The notes beneath the pieces were generated by a model. That model had not been told where the DNA came from and did not search any database. It was given only the letters and a program-made list of their open reading frames with translations. DNA of 41,306 nt from JAUWTJ01 sp965603015 (GTDB lineage Bacteria > Pseudomonadota > Alphaproteobacteria > M2410), in NCBI GenBank assembly GCA_965603015.1, contig CBFDBJ010000025.1:1-41306 (forward strand). The letters run 5' to 3'. The translations under genes were made by a program, and so were the position numbers. Below are positions 30,296-38,431 of the stretch, piece by piece. How positions within the stretch are numbered: position 1 is the stretch's first letter; the number at the start of each line of letters is the position of its first letter.

Positions 30296-32035
30296 ATGTC
30301 GGCTGAATTTGATTTGGTGGTGCGCGGTGGCAGGATCGTCGATGGCACGGGTGCCGAGCCCTTTGACGGGGATGTTGCGGTAAAAGACGGCAAGATCGCA
30401 GCCGTCGGTCATTTCTCCGGAAGCGGTACCGAGGAAATCGATGCCTCCGGCAAGATTGTCACCCCCGGCTTCGTTGACATTCACACCCATTATGATGGCC
30501 AGGCGACCTGGGACAGCTATCTGACGCCCTCGGCCTGGCACGGCGTTACAACAGCCGTCATGGGCAACTGCGGCGTCGGGTTTGCCCCGTGCCGCCCGCA
30601 AGACCACCAAAAGCTGATCCGCCTCATGGAAGGTGTTGAAGACATCCCCGAGGCAGTTCTGGAAGAAGGTCTTGAATGGAACTGGGAAAGCTTTGGCGAA
30701 TTCCTCGACGCTCTTGAGGCGCGGCCGCACGATATCGACTTTGCCGCCCAGCTGCCCCACGGCGCCCTCAGGGTCTATGTCATGGGCGAGCGCGGCGCCA
30801 ACCGGGAACCGGCGACAGCGGCGGACATCGAGGCCATGAGCGCCCTTGCCGAGGACGCCATGAACGCCGGGGCGATCGGCTTTTCAACCTCCCGCACCCT
30901 TAACCACAGAACCTCCGAGGGCCAGCCGACGCCGACCCTGACCGCCTCCGAGGGTGAACTCACCGGCATTGCCATGGGGCTGCAGCGCGCCGGCAAGGGC
31001 GTACTCCAGGTGGTTTCCGACTTCAAGGATCCGGCCAATGAATTTGCCATGTTGCGCCATATGATGGAGCAATCCGGTCGCCCGCTCTCCGTGTCGCTGG
31101 CACAGGCGGAAGCCGCTCCGGACAGCTGGCGCAGCGTGCTCGCCGAAATCGAGGCCATGGCCGCCGATGGCCTGATGGTCAAGGCCCAGGTCTGCGGCCG
31201 CCCTGTTGGCCTCATTCTGGGGCTGTCCGCGTCGCTCAACCCCTTCGTTGGTCACAAGGCGTATCAGGCCATCGCCGACCTGCCGCTTGACGAGCGGGTC
31301 GCCAGGATGCGCGCGCCGGAAACCCGGGCCGCCATTCTTGGAGAAGATGCCGCCAGCACAAACCCGTTCATGACGGCAGTGCTGCGCAATTTCGACAAGA
31401 TGTTCGAACTGGGCGACCCGCCAAACTACGAACCAACGCCGGACATGAGCCTCGGCGCGCGGGCACGGGCGAGCAATCAGTCCGTAGAGGAATTTGTTTA
31501 CGATCTCCTCCTTCAGGACGATGGCAAGGCCTTCCTTTATTTTCCGTTCCTCAATTACGCCAACCACGATCTTGAGCCCTCAAGGGAAATGTTGAGCCAT
31601 GAGCACACCGTACCAGGGCTCGGCGACGGCGGCGCGCACCTCGGCATGATTTGCGATTCAAGTTTCACCACCCACCTCCTGACCCACTGGACCCGGGATC
31701 GCACCCGCGGTGAAAAGCTCACCCTGCCCTTCGTAGTCAAATCTCATACCCGGGACACGGCGGCGGCTGTTGGCCTCTACGATCGCGGCATCCTTGCGCC
31801 GGGCTACAAAGGGGATCTCAACGTCATCGACTATGATCGCCTCACACTCCACGCGCCGCAAATGGTCTATGACCTGCCACTGGGCGGCAAGCGGCTGATC
31901 CAGACCGCTGACGGCTACGAGGTCACCATCGTCAGCGGCCAGGTCACCTACCGCGAGGGCAAAGCCACCGGCGCCCTGCCCGGCCGCCTCGTGCGCGGCG
32001 CACAATCAGCACCGCAGAAAATCGCTGCAGAATAG
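30296..32035 (+). CDS. N-acyl-D-amino-acid deacylase-like amidohydrolase
   Basis: A 579-residue metal-dependent amidohydrolase of the D-aminoacylase/dihydroorotase-like superfamily. The N-terminal beta-sandwich begins FDLVVRGGRIVDGTGAEPF; the barrel carries the metal ligands in VDIHTHYDGQATWD (about 61-74), a conserved Cys in TTAVMGNCGVGFAPCRP, FSTSRTLNHRTSEGQPTPT, LGDGGAHLGMICDSS (terminal Asp/His) and SHTRDTAAAVGLYDRG, ending with the beta-sandwich KGDLNVIDYD. Family members hydrolyse N-acyl-D-amino acids or related amides; substrate cannot be fixed here. No signal peptide, so probably cytosolic. It stands alone, 67 bp after bamE. The 167 bp after it show no recognisable gene. Confidence 0.87.
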   Translation: MSAEFDLVVRGGRIVDGTGAEPFDGDVAVKDGKIAAVGHFSGSGTEEIDASGKIVTPGFVDIHTHYDGQATWDSYLTPSAWHGVTTAVMGNCGVGFAPCRPQDHQKLIRLMEGVEDIPEAVLEEGLEWNWESFGEFLDALEARPHDIDFAAQLPHGALRVYVMGERGANREPATAADIEAMSALAEDAMNAGAIGFSTSRTLNHRTSEGQPTPTLTASEGELTGIAMGLQRAGKGVLQVVSDFKDPANEFAMLRHMMEQSGRPLSVSLAQAEAAPDSWRSVLAEIEAMAADGLMVKAQVCGRPVGLILGLSASLNPFVGHKAYQAIADLPLDERVARMRAPETRAAILGEDAASTNPFMTAVLRNFDKMFELGDPPNYEPTPDMSLGARARASNQSVEEFVYDLLLQDDGKAFLYFPFLNYANHDLEPSREMLSHEHTVPGLGDGGAHLGMICDSSFTTHLLTHWTRDRTRGEKLTLPFVVKSHTRDTAAAVGLYDRGILAPGYKGDLNVIDYDRLTLHAPQMVYDLPLGGKRLIQTADGYEVTIVSGQVTYREGKATGALPGRLVRGAQSAPQKIAAE

Positions 32036-32202
32036 AGGGACGCGCGAGGCGCCCGCTCAACGTCCGGTCAAATACCGGCAACCACTGGGGCAAGACGAAG
32101 GTGATCAGTCGGCTGGATGCGGGTTAGCGGTGGTTAATACGGGGACGGAGCGAGCAGGTGCACGGGTTAGCAGGCGCTTTGCAATTCTGGTTGTTGGTGT
32201 CG

Positions 32203-32718
32203 CTACATGTCTTCCCTGCGAATGTAGGAGTAATGGGTCTCTTCCCATACCTCGTCTGGAAATGTAGGCTTGTAGACTTTGCGTTTGACAAGAAATCCAT
32301 CATTGTCAAACACAAGATTCGCAAAGTAGTGTGACGAAGTATGTCCGCCTTCAATTTCCAGAATTGCGCCAGAAGTTGACCTTGTAAGCTTCATGCCGAT
32401 TATGTCGGTCAGGTCAGAATATACGGACAGGGGAACAAATCTCTTCTTGCTATAGGTAATACTGATCTTACTGATTATCGTTATTGGCCCACTGCCCGCT
32501 CCCCACAGTTTATCCGAACCCCACCAAACATCATTGTCGTAAGGATAGTTCTTTGCTTCGAAATCCACTATGTCGACATCGATTCTCAGTGGCTGACCGC
32601 TCGGGAGAGTTTCCACAATTGTAACACGACCTGCTTCGTAAATACCGGTCGCAGGGGTGGCATCACAGCCAAAGACCGCAATTGCCAACAGAGTACTTGT
32701 GATGACATGCGATTTCAC
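32203..32718 (-). CDS. Small lipoprotein, candidate immunity protein of the Rhs-Tlde1 toxin
   Basis: A 171-residue protein I do not recognise by family. It starts with a lipoprotein signal (MKSHVITSTLLAIAVFGC, Cys18) and continues as a mainly beta-rich soluble domain with several Trp/Tyr. The GTG start shares one base with the TAG stop of the Rhs-Tlde1 frame and has GAGGG 8-9 nt upstream, so the two are translationally coupled. Tlde1 toxins attack peptidoglycan in the periplasm and are neutralised by periplasmic or membrane-bound immunity proteins, so an exported lipoprotein right behind the toxin fits that role. The role is inferred from position and localisation only. The gene is intact although the toxin frame is broken. 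Confidence 0.6.
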   Translation of the reverse strand: MKSHVITSTLLAIAVFGCDATPATGIYEAGRVTIVETLPSGQPLRIDVDIVDFEAKNYPYDNDVWWGSDKLWGAGSGPITIISKISITYSKKRFVPLSVYSDLTDIIGMKLTRSTSGAILEIEGGHTSSHYFANLVFDNDGFLVKRKVYKPTFPDEVWEETHYSYIRREDM

Positions 32719-33240
32719 TATGGAATCACCCTCAAATCATTGTCGCCGCTGTTTCCTATCATCCTTCTCGTCTTCCTGTTCAGGATAATACAGCCATCGG
32801 AGGCCGATTGACACATACAAGAATTGTCGCCGTGAATGAGGAACTTGTTTCTTCCGTACATAATGTTTCCGGCGCTGGGGTCAGATTCATGACGTCTGGG
32901 CCCAGTCCTCTTGGATGATTGTATAGTGGTCCAATAGTATAGTCGCCCTGCGGCAAAGGGCCAACAAAAGGCTGATCTTGGGTCGACGGATTGTTGAGAC
33001 CTTTGCCATTTCCGGCATATCCTGAATCGCTCGTGCCGGGGTGCTGTTTTTCCGCCGACCTGTTGTTCAATGGTCCCCCCTGATTGCGAATAGACCCATT
33101 CCAGCCCAAGTGGATCGGTACGAGTTACCGGATTCCCTTCAACATACCCATAAGTATTGATCCCGCCAAGCAGCCCTATCGGATCGCTCTCGATATAGCG
33201 TCCCGTCTCGGGATCATACTCCCGGTGCCTAGTCCGCGCA
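32718..33240 (-). pseudogene. Rhs C-terminal tip with Tlde1-type toxin domain, 5'-truncated and doubly frameshifted
   Basis: The minus strand first encodes the Rhs core end (YDPETGRYIESDPIGLLGG, then INTYGYVEGNPVTRTDPLGL), then a Tlde1/DUF2778 L,D-transpeptidase-like toxin domain. The toxin is split over two frames. After VGGKTA (about 33041) similarity moves to another frame (GTSDSGYAGNGKGLNNPSTQ, VGPLPQGDYTIGP, MNLTPAP), then near 32867-32880 it returns to the first frame (NIMYGRNKFLIHGDN, SASDGCIIL, ending SGDNDLRVIP). That is a +1 shift at a C4 run (33038-33041) and a -1 shift near 32870. The catalytic His (IHGDN) and Cys (DGCII) codons survive. The large Rhs shell upstream is missing; the break lies at a hairpin repeat. 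Sequencing error in homopolymers is an alternative for the shifts, not for the truncation. Confidence 0.8.
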
Positions 33241-33305
33241 CTTCGTGCACGTGCTGGCTCCCTTTGCCCGGCAGGGCGTGCAAAGCACGCCCGAGAGGGG
33301 ACCCC
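33229..33305. repeat. Dispersed hairpin repeat, copy 2, at the Rhs break
   Basis: Related to 56-125. Core hairpin GGGCGTGC (33274-33281), loop AAA, GCACGCCC (33285-33292), flanked by GGCTCCCTTTGCCCGGCAG and GAGAGGGGACCC. It also has a small GCAC-TTC-GTGC hairpin at its left end that copy 1 lacks. It replaces the sequence that should precede YDPETGRY in an Rhs protein. Confidence 0.6.
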
Positions 33306-33340
33306 TACGCCGGTCATCGGCAACCGGCTTGCGGTTGACC

Positions 33341-33820
33341 CTACTCTGCCAAAATCCCCGGCCAGTTTGCGTCGGCCTTTTCAATGAAGCCCGGGATATC
33401 CTTTTCCCATTTCTTTTGAATACCCCGGCTGATGTTGAGATAGAGGCGGCCCTCGTGGAGGGTCCAGACTTTCGGGGCGCCCTTGGCGAGGTTACCCATC
33501 GCCATGGCCCAGGCGCAGTAGCCGCCGTATTGCGGGGCGAAGGCATCGGGGTCTTGCTCAAAGGCCTCGAGGTTTTCCTGTGAGGAAAAGCGCCACGTCG
33601 CGCCTTTGTAGTCCAGGGTGAAGTCCATGCTGCCCTTGACCGGCTGGCCTTCAGAGAAATAGGCAACCGTGTCGTAGCCGCCAACCGCCAGACTGGAACC
33701 GAAACCGGTGTAGATTTCAGGTTCATCGGCAAGGGCCGCTGGTGCCAACAGAAGCACAAGGAGCATGAGACCGGCCAACAAGGCTGGACGCGATTGCAGA
33801 AAGGAATGTATTACCGACAT
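33341..33820 (-). CDS. YHS-domain periplasmic protein
   Basis: A 159-residue exported protein. A signal peptide or anchor (about 1-32, LLAGLMLLVLLLAPAALA) precedes a YHS domain: VGGYDTVAYFSEGQPVKGS, FTLDYKGATWRFSSQENLEAF, PDAFAPQYGGYCAWAMAMG. YHS domains are small metal-associated modules; the role of the stand-alone periplasmic form is unknown. The C-terminal part, VWTLHEGRLYLNISRGIQKKWEKDIPGFI in two family blocks, is typical. I chose the ATG at 33820 because an open frame to 33964 overlaps the end of lpxB. It follows lpxB on the same strand after about 130 bp. Confidence 0.85.
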   Translation of the reverse strand: MSVIHSFLQSRPALLAGLMLLVLLLAPAALADEPEIYTGFGSSLAVGGYDTVAYFSEGQPVKGSMDFTLDYKGATWRFSSQENLEAFEQDPDAFAPQYGGYCAWAMAMGNLAKGAPKVWTLHEGRLYLNISRGIQKKWEKDIPGFIEKADANWPGILAE

Positions 33821-33947
33821 GGTGAAAAGACCTCGATGATTGCACACATTGCGCAGCCTGAGCGCAAATGCCGCGAATGCCAAGCTCGGAGACACTGACG
33901 GGCCTTCAAGACTTCGTGAACAAACCTCCTGGCCCAAGTGTAAAGCC

Positions 33948-35114
33948 TCAGGCCTCAGGCTCAAGGCCGATCACATTCAGAATGGCCTTTGCGGCCCGGA
34001 TGCTGGGCGCTTCGCCGCCCATGCCCATTTCGGTGAGGGCCTGGTTCATCTCGCCGCGCTGCGCCTCGCGCGCGGCTTCGGACGTGAGCAACTCGGACAC
34101 CGCAGCCGTCAGATTTTCCGGCGTACAGTTTTCAGCGAAATATTCCGGCATGATCGCCTTGTTGCGGATGATATTGATCAGCGTAACATAGTCCGTCATC
34201 AGAAGTTTTTGGCCAATCCACGAGGTGATCGCACCGAGCTTATAGGCGATGACGGTCGGCACACCGGCCATGGCAAGCTCTGTCGAGACGGTCCCCGATG
34301 CGGCGAGCGCCACCTCACAAGCAGCAAAGGCACCGGCCTTTTCCTCCGGGCCCTCGACCACCGTCACTGGCGTCGGCCAGCTTTCGGCAAGGGCGCGGAC
34401 CTTCGGTGCCACATGAGGAACCGTCGGCAGGACGCAGTGCAGATTGTCGAAGTCGGCGCCGAGCCTGCGGGCGGTTTCCGCAAAGACGTCGCCGAGATGT
34501 TTGACCTCCATGGAGCGGCTGCCCATCAGGACGCACAGCGTGCGCGCACCCTCCGCAATATTATGCCGCGCGCGAAAGGCGGTGCCATCGGCCTTATCAA
34601 GGCGCTCAACGGCAGGATGCCCGACAAAAGTTGTTGGCAAGCCGTAGCCTTCAAAGAACTTTGGCTCGAACGGCAGCAGCGCCAGTTGATGATCGATGAT
34701 CCGGCCCAGTTTTTTGGCGCGCCATGGCCGCGTTGCCCAGACCTGGGGTGCAACATATTTGATCACCGGGATATCCGGCGCGACTTTCTTGAGGCGTTTG
34801 GCAACCCGGTGGGTAAAGTCCGGCGCATCGATGAGCACCACGGCATCAGGCCGCTCGCGCCTCGCAAACTCTGCCAGCTCGCGGATTTCTTTCAGGATCG
34901 CCGGGATTTTCGGCAGCACCTCCTGAATACCCATGATCGCCGTGGCATCCAGCGAATAGAGCGAGGCCATACCTTGCTCCGCCATATGGACCCCGCCAAC
35001 CCCGGTCATCTTGATCGTGCCGCCGGTCAGCGTCTTCAGGGCGGCCATAATCTCCGCCCCGAGGAGGTCACCGGAGGGCTCCCCGGCGATGAGCATGAGA
35101 TGCGGGCGGGTCAA
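33948..35114 (-). CDS. lpxB: Lipid-A-disaccharide synthase
   Basis: Glycosyltransferase (GT19) that joins UDP-2,3-diacylglucosamine and lipid X to lipid A disaccharide; inner-membrane associated. The 388 residues match the family: LMIAGEPSGDLLGAEIMAAL (5-24), GVGGVHMAEQGM, MGIQEVLPKIP, VLIDAPDFTHRVAKRLKK, KYVAPQVWATRPWRAKKL, PFEPKFFEGYGLPTTFVGHP, LMGSRSMEVKHL, ASGTVSTELAMAGVPTVIAYK. It overlaps the lpxI stop by 4 nt (35111-35114). Last lpx gene of the operon. Confidence 0.95.
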   Translation of the reverse strand: MTRPHLMLIAGEPSGDLLGAEIMAALKTLTGGTIKMTGVGGVHMAEQGMASLYSLDATAIMGIQEVLPKIPAILKEIRELAEFARRERPDAVVLIDAPDFTHRVAKRLKKVAPDIPVIKYVAPQVWATRPWRAKKLGRIIDHQLALLPFEPKFFEGYGLPTTFVGHPAVERLDKADGTAFRARHNIAEGARTLCVLMGSRSMEVKHLGDVFAETARRLGADFDNLHCVLPTVPHVAPKVRALAESWPTPVTVVEGPEEKAGAFAACEVALAASGTVSTELAMAGVPTVIAYKLGAITSWIGQKLLMTDYVTLINIIRNKAIMPEYFAENCTPENLTAAVSELLTSEAAREAQRGEMNQALTEMGMGGEAPSIRAAKAILNVIGLEPEA

Positions 35115-35965
35115 GGCTCAAACCCCATGACAAAGAGGCCCTCGGCATTTGCGAGCGCCACCGCCTCATCCCGATCCAGGAACAAGGCACCGCCAGCAGC
35201 GACCGCAATCCCGGCGAGGCCCGCTTCGGAGGCCAGTTCAATGGTGCGCAGGCCGATGGTTGGCAGATCGACGCGGCGCTCCTGCCCCGCCTTGGGTGTT
35301 TTGACCAAAACCCCTTTGCGATTGGTCTTTGTACCGCGTATTTCCTCAGGGAGATTGGCGCAGCGGAGCAACATTTCGTCCGTGCCCTCGGCGGCCTCAA
35401 TGGCGAGGACGAGGCCTTCACAAACAATCGCGCCCTGCCCTGCGTCAAACGGGCTCAGCGCAGCGATGAGCTCCCCGGCACGTACAATGTCTGTCTTCGC
35501 CAGGTCATCTGGCTCGACTGACCCAAAACATCCCTCGCCAGCCAGGAGACCGGCAAAGATCGTCTCACTGCCGACGACTTTGAACCCGTGCGCTTCAAAC
35601 GTCTTGACGAGAACGCCGAGCAGCGCGTCATCACCCTTGCGCGCGGCCGCGATAATCTTCGGCAAAAGCCTGGCGCCAGTTACATCGAGTTTGAGTTTGG
35701 AGAAGTCCGGCCGCTTGACGTAGCCGGCGATAACAACGCTGTCGCATGCCGCGTCCTTCAACAGCTTGAGCCCCTTGCCGACCTGCCCGAGCCCCATGCG
35801 GTCGTGATCATAGGCCTCGATTTCCGGACCTGCCCAGCCATCAAGACCGATAATGTGAAAGGGAATGCCGGAAGACCGGCAGGATTCGGCCAGTTTCAGA
35901 GGAAGATCACCACCCCCGGCGACGATGCCAACCTTGCCGAGATCCGATGCCGCGTTGCCATCCAC
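35111..35965 (-). CDS. lpxI: UDP-2,3-diacylglucosamine hydrolase LpxI
   Basis: Hydrolyses UDP-2,3-diacylglucosamine to lipid X. It replaces LpxH in alphaproteobacteria and is structurally unrelated to it. The 284 residues (DUF1009) show KVGIVAGGGDLPLKLAESC at 10-28, the family blocks MGLGQVGKGLKLLKDA and VVIAGYVKRPDF, GDDALLGVLVKTFEAHGFKVVG, the catalytic region around SPFDAGQGAIVCEGLVLAIEA and EGTDEMLLRCA, and VDLPTIGLRTIELASEAGLAG. Placed between lpxA and lpxB, with a 4-nt overlap to lpxB and a 3-nt gap from lpxA. Confidence 0.93.
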   Translation of the reverse strand: MDGNAASDLGKVGIVAGGGDLPLKLAESCRSSGIPFHIIGLDGWAGPEIEAYDHDRMGLGQVGKGLKLLKDAACDSVVIAGYVKRPDFSKLKLDVTGARLLPKIIAAARKGDDALLGVLVKTFEAHGFKVVGSETIFAGLLAGEGCFGSVEPDDLAKTDIVRAGELIAALSPFDAGQGAIVCEGLVLAIEAAEGTDEMLLRCANLPEEIRGTKTNRKGVLVKTPKAGQERRVDLPTIGLRTIELASEAGLAGIAVAAGGALFLDRDEAVALANAEGLFVMGFEP

Positions 35966-35968
35966 GGG

Positions 35969-36769
35969 TCAGCCTCCGCGTTCAGTTTTGGGCAAGCAGA
36001 TGGAGCGCGATTTTGACTCTCGAATGAAAGTGACCATCGACATCGCCTCTTTACTCCCGGCGTAGAGTGTTGCGGCTTCTTCCACGCGCTCCTGAAAAAG
36101 CCCGTCCTGCGAAAACAGCGTTTTAAAACAGGCCCGCAGTGTATTGATCGTCTCACGCTCCATGCCGCTGCGCTTCATGCCAACAAGATTGAGGCCATTG
36201 AGATAGGCGCGGTTAGCCTTGCAGGACCCGTAGGGGATGAGATCGCCTTCCAGTCCGGCCATTCCTCCGACGAAGGAGTAATCCCCGATACGCGACCACT
36301 GATGGACAGCGCAAAGCCCTCCCAGGTTAACATTGTTACCGACCGTTACGTGGCCGCCGATTGTGGCGTTATTGGCAAACGTCGCATTGTTGCCGACAAT
36401 ACAGTCATGAGCGATATGGGCGCCGACCATGAACATATTGTTGTCGCCAATGATCGTCTGCTGCCTGCCATCCTTGCTTCCCAGATGCATGGTGACATGT
36501 TCACGGATTTCATTGTTGCTACCGATCACCAGTGTCGTTGTTGCATCGTCATGCCCCCTGACCTGCGGACCCTCGCCAAGCGAGGCAAAGGAATAAATCC
36601 TCGTTTGCGCGCCGATGGTCGTGTGGCCATCGACCACAACATGGGGCTTCAGAGTGACGCCGTCGCCAAGGGTCACCCCGGATCCAATGTAGCAATAGGG
36701 CCCGACTTCGACATCCGCGCCCAGTTTTGCGCCATCTTCGATGACGGCTGTTGAATGAAGTTTACTCAT
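35969..36769 (-). CDS. lpxA: UDP-N-acetylglucosamine acyltransferase
   Basis: First step of lipid A synthesis: transfers 3-hydroxyacyl from ACP to UDP-GlcNAc. The 266 residues form a left-handed beta-helix of hexapeptide repeats (about 1-190; for example GAKLGADVEVGPYCYIGSG), with the catalytic His in MVGAHIAHDCIVGNNA, HVTVGNNVNLGGLCAVHQWS and IPYGSCKANRAYLNGLNLVG before a C-terminal helical domain. The C-terminus has a few extra residues compared with E. coli (262). It lies 6 bp after fabZ. Confidence 0.96.
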   Translation of the reverse strand: MSKLHSTAVIEDGAKLGADVEVGPYCYIGSGVTLGDGVTLKPHVVVDGHTTIGAQTRIYSFASLGEGPQVRGHDDATTTLVIGSNNEIREHVTMHLGSKDGRQQTIIGDNNMFMVGAHIAHDCIVGNNATFANNATIGGHVTVGNNVNLGGLCAVHQWSRIGDYSFVGGMAGLEGDLIPYGSCKANRAYLNGLNLVGMKRSGMERETINTLRACFKTLFSQDGLFQERVEEAATLYAGSKEAMSMVTFIRESKSRSICLPKTERGG

Positions 36770-36775
36770 GGAGGT

Positions 36776-37243
36776 TTACTTGTCCCGGATCATGGCGCCA
36801 AACTCGGCATCGGCAACCACATTGCCATCAACTGTGGCGACACCCTTGAACTTCCAGATCGTGCCGCGATTTTTGGTCACGCGAACATCCAGCTCGAGCC
36901 TGTCGCCGGGCACCACAGGCGCACGAAACCGTGCCTTGTCAATGGTCATGAAATAAACCAGCTTCTCCTGGGCGCCGTCGCCAAGCTTGAAAACGACGAA
37001 GGCGGCGGCTGTTTGGGCCAGAGCCTCGACAACCAGCACCCCGGGCATCACCGGATGATCCGGGAAATGTCCCTGAAAGAACTCTTCGTTCGCGGTCACA
37101 TTCTTGATCCCGACAGCGCCTGTCTCGACATCGATATCGACCATCTTGTCGATAAGCAAAAACGGATAGCGATGGGGGATCATCTCTTTGATCTTGTTTA
37201 TGTCAGCAGTCGGAAGACCGGTTGATGTCTCTTTGTCGCTCAT
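36776..37243 (-). CDS. fabZ: 3-hydroxyacyl-ACP dehydratase
   Basis: Dehydrates 3-hydroxyacyl-ACP in fatty-acid elongation and thereby competes with LpxA/LpxD for the same pool. The 155-residue hot-dog fold shows IKEMIPHRYPFLLIDKMVDI (catalytic His), FFQGHFPDHPVMPGVLVVEALAQ (catalytic Glu), FMTIDKARFRAPVVPGD and WKFKGVATVDG. Its place between lpxD and lpxA is conserved, coupling membrane phospholipid and lipid A supply. Confidence 0.96.
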   Translation of the reverse strand: MSDKETSTGLPTADINKIKEMIPHRYPFLLIDKMVDIDVETGAVGIKNVTANEEFFQGHFPDHPVMPGVLVVEALAQTAAAFVVFKLGDGAQEKLVYFMTIDKARFRAPVVPGDRLELDVRVTKNRGTIWKFKGVATVDGNVVADAEFGAMIRDK

Positions 37244-37297
37244 ATTGTTCCCGGTGAGTTGTCACTTTTCTTGATCATGGAGCCAGAACTGGCAGTC

Positions 37298-38320
37298 TTA
37301 TTTTACTGGTTTTCTTTTTGCTAGACGGCTGACCGTCGCGGCCTCGCGTTGCCATTCCTTGTAGGGTTTGGCCGGAAAACCTGCATAGACATTCCCGCCT
37401 GGCAGGTTCTTGGTTACACCGGCCCTTCCCGCGATAATTGAAAAGTCGCCGATTTCAACGTGATCGACCACTCCGACCTGGCCGGCCATGGTGACAAAAT
37501 CGCCGATCCTGGTGCTGCCGGAAACGCCAACCATCCCTGCGATCAGGCAATGGCGGCCAATTTGGCAATTGTGAGCAATCTGGACCAGGTTGTCGATCCT
37601 GGTGCCTTCGCCAATCACCGTATCATCCATTGCGCCGCGGTCGATGGTGCTCCCCGCTCCGACTTCAACGTCATCCTGCAGGATCACCCGGCCAATTTGC
37701 GGCACACGCCTGTGCCCCGCCGCCGAGCTTGAAAACCCGAAGCCATCCGCCCCGATCGACGCGCCGGGATGGATCCAGACGCGGTCACCAACCAGAGCGT
37801 AGCGTACGGTTGCATTTGGGAAAATCCGGCAATCACGGCCGATCTTTACGCCATGCCCGATGACAGCGCCTGCGCCAATCAGGGTCCCTGCTCCGACCTC
37901 TGCGCCCTCACAGATCACCGCGCCAGCCTCAACCGTCACACGGTCTTCCAGGCGCGCACTCGGGTCCACACAGGCCATGGGGCTAATGGCTCCTGATTGC
38001 TCATCGGGATAGAACAGCGCCGCGGCATCAATATAGGCAAAGTCAGGCGCATCGACGACAATCGCCCCGACGTGGCCCGGCAATAGCTCAAGGTCTTCCT
38101 GCTTGATGAGGCAGGCCCCTGCATTTGTCTCCTTAAGGGCGGCGACATATTTCTTCGAGGCAAAAAACGAAAGATCCTCGCCGCCAGCTCCGTCGAGTGG
38201 CTTCAGATCTTTAAGCACAACGTCACTGCGATGGGTCGCCGAGACCTGTCCACCCAGTTTATCGGCCAGCGCCTGTAGATCGAAAGGCCCGGAATAGTTA
38301 AAGAATCTTGGATCTGCCAT
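37298..38320 (-). CDS. lpxD: UDP-3-O-acylglucosamine N-acyltransferase
   Basis: Third acylation step of lipid A. The 340 residues have an N-terminal uridine-binding domain (LADKLGGQVSA; DLSFFASKKYVAALKET) and a left-handed beta-helix from about 105 to 310 with hexapeptide repeats (LIGAGAVIGHGVKIG and others), the family block GSTIDRGAMDDTVIGEGTRI, the catalytic His in NLVQIAHNCQIG, then HCLIAGMVGVSGSTRIGD and GGNVYAGFPAKPYKEWQRE. It is preceded, after ompH, by a hairpin at 38364-38394 that may reduce read-through. Confidence 0.96.
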   Translation of the reverse strand: MADPRFFNYSGPFDLQALADKLGGQVSATHRSDVVLKDLKPLDGAGGEDLSFFASKKYVAALKETNAGACLIKQEDLELLPGHVGAIVVDAPDFAYIDAAALFYPDEQSGAISPMACVDPSARLEDRVTVEAGAVICEGAEVGAGTLIGAGAVIGHGVKIGRDCRIFPNATVRYALVGDRVWIHPGASIGADGFGFSSSAAGHRRVPQIGRVILQDDVEVGAGSTIDRGAMDDTVIGEGTRIDNLVQIAHNCQIGRHCLIAGMVGVSGSTRIGDFVTMAGQVGVVDHVEIGDFSIIAGRAGVTKNLPGGNVYAGFPAKPYKEWQREAATVSRLAKRKPVK

Positions 38321-38363
38321 AAGGCCTTTATAAGAGGAAATTCAGGGGCTTCAAACCAAAATA

Positions 38364-38394
38364 AAGGCGACGACCCTGTTGGGATCGCCGCCTT
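38364..38394. terminator. Terminator-like hairpin between ompH and lpxD
   Basis: On the minus strand AAGGCGGCGATCCC and GGGTCGTCGCCTT pair with one bulge/mismatch around AACA, followed by TATTTT. It sits 44 nt before lpxD and just after ompH, so it would attenuate rather than end envelope-operon transcription unless lpxD has its own promoter. Confidence 0.55.
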
Positions 38395-38431
38395 GATTTT
38401 TACTACGTCGGAGCACTCTTGCCCCGGCGTT

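Noticed and set aside
33840..35723. Open frame of 627 codons on the plus strand
   Set aside because: Antisense to lpxB and lpxI, both complete and well matched. The translation is rich in Arg/His/Gly with no domain.
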